A stretch of 64,000 nucleotides of DNA from Planctomycetaceae bacterium (GTDB lineage: Bacteria; Planctomycetota; Planctomycetia; Pirellulales; Pirellulaceae). Below the pieces are notes generated by a model, which saw only the letters and a program-made list of their open reading frames with translations, made no database searches and had not been told where the DNA came from. Made by a program: the position numbers and the translations under genes. The DNA lies in contig JACKHM010000003.1 in assembly GCA_020638995.1 (NCBI GenBank), positions 620,001 to 684,000 on the forward strand, in the 5' to 3' direction. The first letter of the stretch is position 1. Every line of letters starts with the position of its first letter. Of the stretch, positions 18,701 to 25,573 are shown one piece after another.

Positions 18701-19234
18701 GGCGTCTCGGTCGTGGGAATGTTCGTCGTGCTGATGGTGCTATTTCCATCCGTGCGAATTGTGTTGCAGATTCTCAATGCACTGCCGACCGCGTTCATTG
18801 GCGGCGTCATGGCACTTGTCATCACACAACAAGATCTGACTGTCGCCAGTCTCGTGGGCTTCATTTCGCTCGGGGGCATCGCGGTCCGCAATGGCATTCT
18901 GCTCGTAACCCACTACATCCATTTGATGAAGGAGGAGGGCGAGGAGTTTACACACGAAATGGTCTTACGCGGCAGTCTGGAGCGACTTGCGCCTGTACTG
19001 ATGACAGCGCTAACCGCCGGGATTGGGCTCGTGCCGCTGGTACTTGGCGGCCAAGAGCCCGGACGTGAGATTCTCTACCCGGTCGCTACGGTGATTCTCG
19101 GTGGCCTGATCACTTCGACGTTTTGCGAATTCCTGATTCACCCCGGACTGTTCTTGAAGTTCAGCGGCAAAGATGCGGCCGAGGTCGCGCGATCGCACGA
19201 ACTGGAGGGCAACTCGGAACACTTACTTACTTGA
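15770..19234 (+). CDS. Heavy-metal RND pump, CzcA family, with a porter-domain insert
   Basis: A GTG at 15770, preceded by AAAAGGA, gives MLNAIIRFSLRYRML and 1154 residues; a longer frame from 15611 would overlap the adaptor. CzcA features are TTMPIDVFPDLDRPRVIIIT, the TM4 acidic motif ELVDDAIVDVENIFRRLKEN, and the second-half repeat (LPQFDEGSVQVNVTLPPGSS). Typical CzcA proteins have about 1040 residues; the excess lies mainly at residues about 146-238, between AGIYR and the usual LRTxxDWVIRPxLLxVxGVAEV segment, which puts it in the PN1/PN2 porter region. Exports divalent or monovalent metal cations using protons; the exact metal is not readable. Confidence 0.92.
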   Translation: MLNAIIRFSLRYRMLVVVISLAMLIYGSYLATTMPIDVFPDLDRPRVIIITESPGLATEEVETLVTQPIEIALLGANGVTAVRSQTTAGLNVIYIEFDWATEIRAARQTVQERLSSLEGVLPAGITPQMTPPSSIMGQIVVAGIYRQQGPNGGELTAIDKTDYLMEVIEADDGTKSQVIVWRAVDRRLHETWEEVPHTDLRWLDSQKLDTARPQDSGTRATLKIDGRDFEVDFLTDQQRLMALRTMSDWVIRPRILKVTGVAEVFQMGGDRKQYQILVDPTALLEYEVSLQDVEKALQESNINTSGGFAITGETERPVRILGRLGPDARVVLEDLRNVPVKVNERRTILLNQVARVTEGPQFKRGDGSINGRPGVVFTVVKQPHVDTRELTDNVAVAFAEAEASLPADIIINSELFRLKNFIDRGIFNVGEALVIGAVLVLIVLFLFLLNFRTTFITLTAIPLSLVITTLVFRLIGHLTGSELSINVMTLGGLAVAMGELVDDAIVDVENIFRRLKENNALGEPKPSLQVVYEASKEIRSAIVFGTAVVILVFLPLFALSGVEGRLFAPLGVAYIVSILASLLVSLTVTPVLSYYLLPQSKATHQEQDGPLLRAMKWMASFLIRFSMARPVLLLLATWIGVGIAGWQFAHLGRNFLPQFDEGSVQVNVTLPPGSSLDASNRTSAIIDSKFREMQKTEQNPSGEILYFVRRTGRAEMDEHASPVNTGEYILSMNPESGRHREETIGQLLSELSEEVPGVDIEVEQPLAHLISHMVSGVYAQIAIKIHGDDLDTLQQLAERVKTTIQTVPGLTPPVVEPIKQTEELHIRLRSDDLAFHGVTRAYVAQILQTALQGEVVSQVLEGQRRFDLLIRLEETYRTDYANLGRLRIDLPNNRGQIELHELADIGEGAGPNAVNRENARRRIVIRCNTQDRDLASAVAEIQQRVQSQVQLPQGYFVEYGGQFESQQSATRLILILAGVSVVGMFVVLMVLFPSVRIVLQILNALPTAFIGGVMALVITQQDLTVASLVGFISLGGIAVRNGILLVTHYIHLMKEEGEEFTHEMVLRGSLERLAPVLMTALTAGIGLVPLVLGGQEPGREILYPVATVILGGLITSTFCEFLIHPGLFLKFSGKDAAEVARSHELEGNSEHLLT

Positions 19235-19309
19235 ATCTGATCCCTGCCAGTAATCACTCATGCCGCGCGGCATGAACTGGCATCACGCCTTGAAAAGGAG
19301 TTTAGACCC

Positions 19310-19819
19310 ATGAAGAAGTTGACAATGAAACTGACCTCGCTATTCGCGATCGCCTCGCTCGCCGTGCTCGTTGGTTGCGGTAGCTCGCCGCCCCCGACGT
19401 CGGCAACACCAGCGGCACCCTCGGAAGCGGCTGCCCATCCTGACGATCACGCTCATTCCGGCCACGGTGCTGGGCCGCACGACGGAACGTTGGCTGATTG
19501 GGGTGGTGGCAAGTACCACGTTGAGTTCACGGTCGACCACGACAAGCAAGAAGCCACGGTCTTCATACTGGGTGACGACGAGAAGACCCCATCGCCCATC
19601 AAGGCCGAAGAAATCCAGCTCAGCATCACCGATCCCGTCATGCAAGTCGTACTAAAGGCCGCGCCACAGGAAGGCGACCCCGAGGGTTCCGCATCACGCT
19701 TCGTCGGTAACCACGAGAGTCTGGGCGTGGTCCAAGAATACGCCGGCACCATCACGGGTGTCGTTGAAGACACGCCGTACTCGGGTGATTTCAAAGAAGA
19801 ACCGCACGCGCACGAATAA
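19310..19819 (+). CDS. His-rich lipoprotein of the metal efflux operon
   Basis: 169 residues. The signal ends in a lipobox (LVGCG), followed by a low-complexity Pro/Ala/Ser linker and a His/Asp patch (HPDDHAHSGHGAGPHDG) at about residues 45-60. The rest is a small beta-rich domain (KYHVEFTVDHDKQEATVFIL) and the protein ends EEPHAHE. Probably a periplasmic metal buffer attached to a membrane. It lies 75 bases after the pump gene and 10 bases before the DUF3147 gene, in the same direction. No enzyme motif is seen. Confidence 0.78.
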   Translation: MKKLTMKLTSLFAIASLAVLVGCGSSPPPTSATPAAPSEAAAHPDDHAHSGHGAGPHDGTLADWGGGKYHVEFTVDHDKQEATVFILGDDEKTPSPIKAEEIQLSITDPVMQVVLKAAPQEGDPEGSASRFVGNHESLGVVQEYAGTITGVVEDTPYSGDFKEEPHAHE

Positions 19820-19829
19820 CTTACATCTC

Positions 19830-20222
19830 ATGATTTGGAACCTACTCAAAGTCGTCATCTCTGCGACGGTCATCGTGACTGTCGCAGAGATCGCAGGCCG
19901 ATTCCCTCGGTTGGGCGCGTTGTTGTTGACACTTCCATTGGTCAGCATCCTGGCGTTCATCATGACGTGGACTAAGGAAGGTGAAATGACGACGATCACG
20001 CAGCTTGCGCGAGAGACGCTGGTACTCGTCCCACTGGGGCTGCCGTTTTTCATTCCATTTGCGTTATCCAACCGCACTGGTCTATCGTTCTGGCCGACGT
20101 TCGTAGTGGGAATTGCACTAGCGTCTATCACGATTGGACTCTGGTTCCGGTTTGCACCCAGCTCGATGAGTCAACCCGCCGAAGAAGTGCAAAGTGAGGT
20201 CGTCAGATCCGAAAACTCGTGA
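19830..20222 (+). CDS. DUF3147 membrane protein
   Basis: 130 residues starting MIWNLLKVVISATVIVTV. Four hydrophobic segments are visible and the conserved pattern VTVAEIAGRFPRLGALLLTLP followed by LPFFIPFAL fits DUF3147, a small integral membrane family of unknown function often found next to metal-efflux genes. The start at 19830 avoids overlap with the lipoprotein; a longer frame to 19758 exists but lies inside that gene. It is the last gene of the Czc-type operon. Confidence 0.72.
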   Translation: MIWNLLKVVISATVIVTVAEIAGRFPRLGALLLTLPLVSILAFIMTWTKEGEMTTITQLARETLVLVPLGLPFFIPFALSNRTGLSFWPTFVVGIALASITIGLWFRFAPSSMSQPAEEVQSEVVRSENS

Positions 20223-20727
20223 GGTCGGAATCTTAAGGAATTTGCCGGTCCCTGCTATGGCTCCGGTTCGCCCGATGTCGGCAGATCGTTAATTAGCGGT
20301 AGTTACTCCGATAGCAAGTTATTAACTCTCGATCGAAAGCTTCACTACGTCACACTTTGGTGGAACTCGAACGGGTAACTGCTCGCCAAATAGTCGCCCG
20401 TGACATGTCTCATCGATGAACCGTTTTTTCGGAACGACAATCCCTGACCGGACGCTCGTCGGTTGCGCCGACGCTTCGTGGTGTCACGCGATTGCAACCT
20501 CGGTCGGTTAGACATGAGCGCCCATTTACGTTTGGCCTGCCGCCGTTCATGGTTGAACTCACAATCTAACTGCCCCCGCGCTCTCAGCTAAATCGATCAT
20601 CTGGAAAGTGAGCTCGTTTTTGGGGGCGCAGTGTTGCCACACCGGTCGGGCAGTTCCGCAGAGAACACCTTCTTTGAGGGCTGCATTCTGGTAGAATCGC
20701 GGAGAACACCACACTTGTCTGTCGGGA
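20223..20727. promoter_or_regulatory. Intergenic region with a 13-base direct repeat upstream of the PNP operon
   Basis: No gene was found in these 505 bases. Just before the phosphorylase gene the sequence CGC(A/G)GAGAACACC occurs twice, at 20657-20669 and 20698-20710, 41 bases apart (about four helical turns), which suggests paired binding sites for a regulator. A small hairpin (CGTCGG-TTGCG-CCGACG) is at 20457-20473. Promoter boxes were not identified with confidence. Confidence 0.4.
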
Positions 20728-22251
20728 ATGGGGTGCCCTCAACGGATGACCAGCCGTCACCTGGAACTTAACGACGCAACCATCGGTGTTGTTACCGCTC
20801 TTCCAAAAGAATATGCGGCCGCAAAACGTGTGCTTGCATGTTCCACCGAGGTGTCGGCGCCTGGCACCGACGCAGGTCGATCCTTCGCCGTGTCAAGGAT
20901 CTCGGCGACCGATGGCGGACTTCACGTGGTTGCGGTGACACTGCTCCCTGACATGGGAAACAATCTGGCAGCCGTGTGTGCGACATCTCTCCTGCGTCAC
21001 TGTCCGAATGTGAAGCACCTCATCATGTCGGGTATAGCTGGTGCTGTGCCCGACCCCAAGAACTCCGATCGCCACGTGCGACTTGGTGATATTGTTGTCA
21101 GCGATCGCAGTGGCGTAGTGCAGTACGATCTCACGAAAGTGGCGGCTCGCATGTCACTTCGAGAGAATAGACATCTCTTGGGCGCGTTTTTTGGGTGGCT
21201 AGCTGGGGATCGTGGGGATATCGTCCGAGAAGTGAAAGAACACCGCGGACCACCGAGGCCTCCCTGTCCGGTTATGCTTCAAACGGTGCAAAGGCTTCAA
21301 GCCAACGCACAGTTGAATGAGCGTCCTTGGGAAAAGACGATCACTAGTTTTGTTACAAATAACGGAAAGCAGTGGAGCCGTCCGGGGCCCAATCTTGACC
21401 GTCTTTCCGATTGGCACGATGGCTGGCCGACCACGACGCACCCAGCCGATGAACAGCGTCACGATGACAGATGCCCTCGCGTGTTCCTTGGACCCATTGG
21501 ATCTGCGAATATCTTGCTAAAACACCCACAAATAAGAGATGGGTTGCGAGATCGTTTCAAGATCAAAGCAGTTGAGATGGAAGGCTCGGGAATTGCCGAT
21601 GCCACCTGGCACGAGGGAGTTGGTTACTTAGTCGTTCGCGGCACATGCGACTACTGTAACAAGGACAAAGGCGACCGATGGCAGATGCACGCCGCGTTGA
21701 TAGCAGCTGCTTACACAAGGTCCGTGATCGAAGCGATGCCTTCCACGCGACCACACAATCTTGTTCCGATGTTGCATCTCCCAATCGCTCCTGCTGCATC
21801 TTGGAGGCAAGAGCTGACGGGCGGGGTCTCATTTGCGTCTTCCAAGACGACTCATACGGATGACAAAGTTATTGTTGATCGCGCGCAAACTCGTTTCGAG
21901 AAATCAAATGTCACGCCTGATGGCGGCGGCGCAATTCGCGTTCCCACGCGCGCTTCCGACGACTCAAACGCCAAGCTCGCCGAAATGAAAGCTTCCGGAC
22001 TGATAAAGAACATTACGCAGTCGCTTGATGTGTTCGATCATGCCGACGCGATCACACTCGCAAGCCAGCTGGAGGAGTCGTTGAAACAGGATGAATCGCT
22101 ACTTCCGAAGGGTATTAGGGTGGAAGCGTATAAGCAGCTCGCAGAAGTCGCTTTGGTTGAAGCTCGACAGGACGTGACAGACGATAACGAAGTCGACACG
22201 ACACGTGCAAAATCCTTCTATCGAAAGGCTCGCGATGTCTTACAAGGATGA
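20728..22251 (+). CDS. Nucleoside phosphorylase/nucleosidase-fold (PNP_UDP_1) protein, putative immune effector
   Basis: 507 residues; a second ATG at 20746 is also possible. Residues about 12-330 form a PNP/MTA-nucleosidase fold: IGVVTALPKEYAAAK, MSGIAGAV with VRLGDIVVSD, the nucleoside-binding EMEGSG at about 283-288, and the catalytic Asp in VRGTCDYCNKDKGDRWQMHA (D308). The last motif, with Lys and Trp after the Asp, is the form seen in phosphorylase domains fused to signalling or TPR proteins rather than in housekeeping MTAN. A family of such domains in antiphage systems (for example Detocs) cleaves ATP. The C-terminal ~175 residues are a linker and a helical region. Its end overlaps the TPR-PIN gene by 17 bases. 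ATP or NAD-related cleavage is inference. Confidence 0.75.
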   Translation: MGCPQRMTSRHLELNDATIGVVTALPKEYAAAKRVLACSTEVSAPGTDAGRSFAVSRISATDGGLHVVAVTLLPDMGNNLAAVCATSLLRHCPNVKHLIMSGIAGAVPDPKNSDRHVRLGDIVVSDRSGVVQYDLTKVAARMSLRENRHLLGAFFGWLAGDRGDIVREVKEHRGPPRPPCPVMLQTVQRLQANAQLNERPWEKTITSFVTNNGKQWSRPGPNLDRLSDWHDGWPTTTHPADEQRHDDRCPRVFLGPIGSANILLKHPQIRDGLRDRFKIKAVEMEGSGIADATWHEGVGYLVVRGTCDYCNKDKGDRWQMHAALIAAAYTRSVIEAMPSTRPHNLVPMLHLPIAPAASWRQELTGGVSFASSKTTHTDDKVIVDRAQTRFEKSNVTPDGGGAIRVPTRASDDSNAKLAEMKASGLIKNITQSLDVFDHADAITLASQLEESLKQDESLLPKGIRVEAYKQLAEVALVEARQDVTDDNEVDTTRAKSFYRKARDVLQG

Positions 22252-25200
22252 CTTCAGAACTGACGATTTGGACAGCTTTGGCGCTTACCTCGACTCATTC
22301 GAGAAAGGGCCGGACGAAGCGTTAAGGCAGCTGGAAGGCAAGACTGATCCCGATAGCCTGCGTCGTCGTTTGCGACTGCTTGTGGACAGCAAGAGGTTTA
22401 AGGAGGCAGCTGATTTGGTACGCGGTCGAACGCCGCACGAGCGATGGTGCAGTCAAGCCGTTCGCGGCTTCGTGTTAAATGGTGAAGTCGAAGGAGCAAG
22501 AACGATCATCGAGTGGGCGTCCTCCCTGGAGGATCTAACCGTTAGGCGCCAATGTATCGTTTTCTTCGCGAACTCTTTACTTTCAACTGCGTTCCGAGAC
22601 CGCGGCGAGGACGAAGATGTCTTACCTGGGGCGGCATCGCAAACAGAACGTGCAGTGTTGGAGGAAGCCCTTGATAGCTTGGAACCTATCTTGATGCGGG
22701 TAGCAGCGGATCGCCGGGCTAGCAACGAGTTGGAATCGTCCGCCGTGCAGATTGCAACCAAGTGCCATCTTTATCTCGGCGACCACGAAGAGGTCAAGAC
22801 GCTGGCTGCGATTCTCGCAAGACGCAAGCCAATTCCGATTGAAGTCGCCCACCTTGCGCGAAGTCGTTTTATCGAATGTAAGTTTGAAATCGTTGACAGA
22901 CTGCGGGCCGAGCATGGCGATGAATTCGAACCGCGACTATGGGCGGCGATTCTGGAGAGTGACGTCTTCGACCGGCCGCGTGAGGCGTTCGAGGCGCTCC
23001 TTGAACTTGTTCCAGATGCTCAAGCGCCCAGGCAAAAGGATGATGTCTGTAAAGCGCTATTCGAAGTTGCTCAAGGCATCGGCCTGGAAGCGCTGAACGA
23101 AAGCCAGGAGGTAGCAAGAAGAGTACTGAACCAAGATGCCCCACTTCTAAATCAGATTCAGGTCCGCAAGTGTTTTTACGAGGGTAAGATCGACCAGGCA
23201 GGAACGCTCCTGGAGAGTACACGAGACGAGAGTGACCCTTTCTGGCTACAGATGTTTGGCTTTTACCTGCTCGAAACAGGCAAGCCTGAGCAATCCCTAG
23301 AGTACATAGTAAAGGCAACAGAGCAGATACCGCATGTCCGACTATTGGAACTTGGGGCCGCCACGGCTGTGCGATGTGACCGGCTTCAGATTGCCAAGGA
23401 ATTGCTTCACAAATTGCTCAGCATACAACCCACAGATCAACAGACGCTTCGCAATGCGGCTTCCGTTACCTTAGATCTTCATGACTATGGTTCTGCGGCG
23501 ACGCACTTTGAAGTTCTATATGGACTTCAGCCGAAGAACACCGCATACGGTTTGAATTACGCTGGATGTCTGGGGTTGGCAGGGAGATACGATGAAAGTT
23601 TGTCCGTGTTTGATGAGTTGTGTCGTCAAGACGATCCTCTACTTGAAGCGTTGATCGGAAGGGCCCAAGTATTGCTGACGCTGAACCGGCCGAGTGACGC
23701 GTTTGCGACACTGGACGAAGTCCGCGCCGACCACTGGGGAAGCCCAGAATTCCTAGCCGAGTTCACGAAAGTCGCACACGCATCCGACAAAGACGAAATC
23801 GCAGGTCAAGCATTTAACCGGCTTCGCCAGCTCCACGAATCGGGTTTGGTACGTGGCGACCTAATTCGACCAATGACGCTGGATGATGTCATCCAACATT
23901 CCAGAGAGTGGAAAGAGCATAGTGACTATCTTCACCGACAGGTCATAATTGGTCGAGTTCCCTGGCTATTTGTCGATCAGCAGCTAAATAACGTCTCGTA
24001 CTGGGGCTGGCGAATGCGAACGCAGCCGCTTGAGTGGGTGAGCGACTTTCCTGAGCAAAGAGCCACCTACACCATCTACTCAACAAATGGGTATTCCGCC
24101 GTTGCCGACAAAACGGGCCGACTCTCGCTAGAAAGAATCACATGCGCACCGCCAAACACGACCGTTACGATTGACTTGAGCGCGTTGATAACTCTGCACC
24201 ATCTAGACTTGTTGAAGGAAACTGCAAAGTACTTTGGTAAGTTGTTAGTACCAACCAGCTATCTTCGGCATGCGTTTAATGAAAGCGGGCGGCTTGTACC
24301 TCATCAGCTCTCGCGAAAATCGTCCCGTGAAGAGATCAAGATGGCTCTTGATGATTGCCGCGTATTAGTACACGACAACGCTATCGGAGAGGCAGTGATT
24401 ATCCACGAATACTCGACGGATAATGATGTTGGACAGCATTTCTACCGCCTGCACGACATTGCGGACACACTTCACAACTTGGGAAGGATAACTGACGATG
24501 AATACAAGCGTCTCCGACTTGTCGCACACAAAGCTTCAGGGGTCGACCATGATCATCCAGAGCTAGTTTTTGACGATGACGTCGTGATTCGCCTGTCAAG
24601 CCTTGAAACGATTACGACGATCGGCGTGTTGGCACCAGTTCTGGAATGTTTTCGGGTACGTATCCTTGATGAAGATCGCATTGACCTTCAAACCAGCCTT
24701 CGAACATTCTCGGCTCAGGAGCAGGTCCGTTCGAGGCACTCGGATTTATGGGGCTTCGTCGTTCAGGACCCTCGAGTTGTTCCAACAACTCATACCTTTC
24801 TTAAACGCGACGATGACGGATTGTCCGAAGACGATGCATTGGAGATGCAAGTAGAAGACCAACTAGCCATTTCCGCCACTTTGCTTGCGGAGCAACATCG
24901 TACACCTCTTTTGTCAGACGACCGCTTCTGCCAGGCGTTGCTATTGAACGCGCGGCGAAACGAGTCCCATGCGGCATTCGGTTCCGATCTTGTGGTAGAG
25001 GCTTTGCACCAGGCTGACATCATCACAGATGATATGGCGGCTGACGCGTTTTTGGCCCTTGTTGAACTGCGATACCGTTTCTTGACACCTTCGGCAACTG
25101 TACTGAAAGTACTGCTCGATCGGTTCATCCAGCACCCTCCAGGAAACCTCTTGCAGCGAGTAGCACTATACTGCCACGATTGCATGAGAGACCCTGGCCT

Positions 25201-25573
25201 GCTGGGAGGCAAGGAAGCTACCGAGCCTCCCATGCCAATGGCGTTTCGGCTATTCCAACGGTGGTGTGAAGCTGCCTCGCTTTTCGTAGCGAGCGTCTGG
25301 CTAGATGACTCCATCGATGTTGATACGGCTGAACACATCACATTGTGGACGGTGTCTGAATTGCTGCCATCGCTCCCGAGGTCGATGGCGCAAGATGGCA
25401 TCAGACTGGCGGAACACTTGCCGCGTACTGTGATGTCGCACATCTTGGTGAAGTTGTGCGAGACAGAAGATCATTCCCGAGCAAACGCGGCCCTGCGATG
25501 TTTGGCTGGAGGACTTGGATTGAGTGATGAACAGTTCCTGAGGATGGCTGGGGAGATCATTGATGCATTCTGA
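22235..25573 (+). CDS. Large TPR protein with a C-terminal PIN-like nuclease domain
   Basis: The ATG at 22235 (MSYKDDFRTDDLDSF) follows AAAGG and lies inside the end of the phosphorylase gene. 1112 residues. Residues about 30-600 are helical tetratricopeptide-type repeats (for example TAVRCDRLQIAKELLHKLLS, AGCLGLAGRYDESLSVFDEL, RAQVLLTLNRPSDAFATLDE). Residues about 640-910 look like a PIN domain: the first acidic strand VTIDLSALITLHHL (D647), then LLVPTSYLRHAF, and the last acidic motif TPLLSDDRFCQALL (D895, D896), with inserts making it longer than a free PIN toxin. The C-terminal ~200 residues are helical. PIN domains are metal-dependent RNases, so an RNA-cleaving effector or processor with a TPR sensor arm is inferred. 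Confidence 0.72.
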   Translation: MSYKDDFRTDDLDSFGAYLDSFEKGPDEALRQLEGKTDPDSLRRRLRLLVDSKRFKEAADLVRGRTPHERWCSQAVRGFVLNGEVEGARTIIEWASSLEDLTVRRQCIVFFANSLLSTAFRDRGEDEDVLPGAASQTERAVLEEALDSLEPILMRVAADRRASNELESSAVQIATKCHLYLGDHEEVKTLAAILARRKPIPIEVAHLARSRFIECKFEIVDRLRAEHGDEFEPRLWAAILESDVFDRPREAFEALLELVPDAQAPRQKDDVCKALFEVAQGIGLEALNESQEVARRVLNQDAPLLNQIQVRKCFYEGKIDQAGTLLESTRDESDPFWLQMFGFYLLETGKPEQSLEYIVKATEQIPHVRLLELGAATAVRCDRLQIAKELLHKLLSIQPTDQQTLRNAASVTLDLHDYGSAATHFEVLYGLQPKNTAYGLNYAGCLGLAGRYDESLSVFDELCRQDDPLLEALIGRAQVLLTLNRPSDAFATLDEVRADHWGSPEFLAEFTKVAHASDKDEIAGQAFNRLRQLHESGLVRGDLIRPMTLDDVIQHSREWKEHSDYLHRQVIIGRVPWLFVDQQLNNVSYWGWRMRTQPLEWVSDFPEQRATYTIYSTNGYSAVADKTGRLSLERITCAPPNTTVTIDLSALITLHHLDLLKETAKYFGKLLVPTSYLRHAFNESGRLVPHQLSRKSSREEIKMALDDCRVLVHDNAIGEAVIIHEYSTDNDVGQHFYRLHDIADTLHNLGRITDDEYKRLRLVAHKASGVDHDHPELVFDDDVVIRLSSLETITTIGVLAPVLECFRVRILDEDRIDLQTSLRTFSAQEQVRSRHSDLWGFVVQDPRVVPTTHTFLKRDDDGLSEDDALEMQVEDQLAISATLLAEQHRTPLLSDDRFCQALLLNARRNESHAAFGSDLVVEALHQADIITDDMAADAFLALVELRYRFLTPSATVLKVLLDRFIQHPPGNLLQRVALYCHDCMRDPGLLGGKEATEPPMPMAFRLFQRWCEAASLFVASVWLDDSIDVDTAEHITLWTVSELLPSLPRSMAQDGIRLAEHLPRTVMSHILVKLCETEDHSRANAALRCLAGGLGLSDEQFLRMAGEIIDAF

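Noticed and set aside
20457..20473. Hairpin CGTCGG-TTGCG-CCGACG as a terminator of the Czc operon
   Set aside because: Only six pairs, no U-tract, and 235 bases after the last stop codon.
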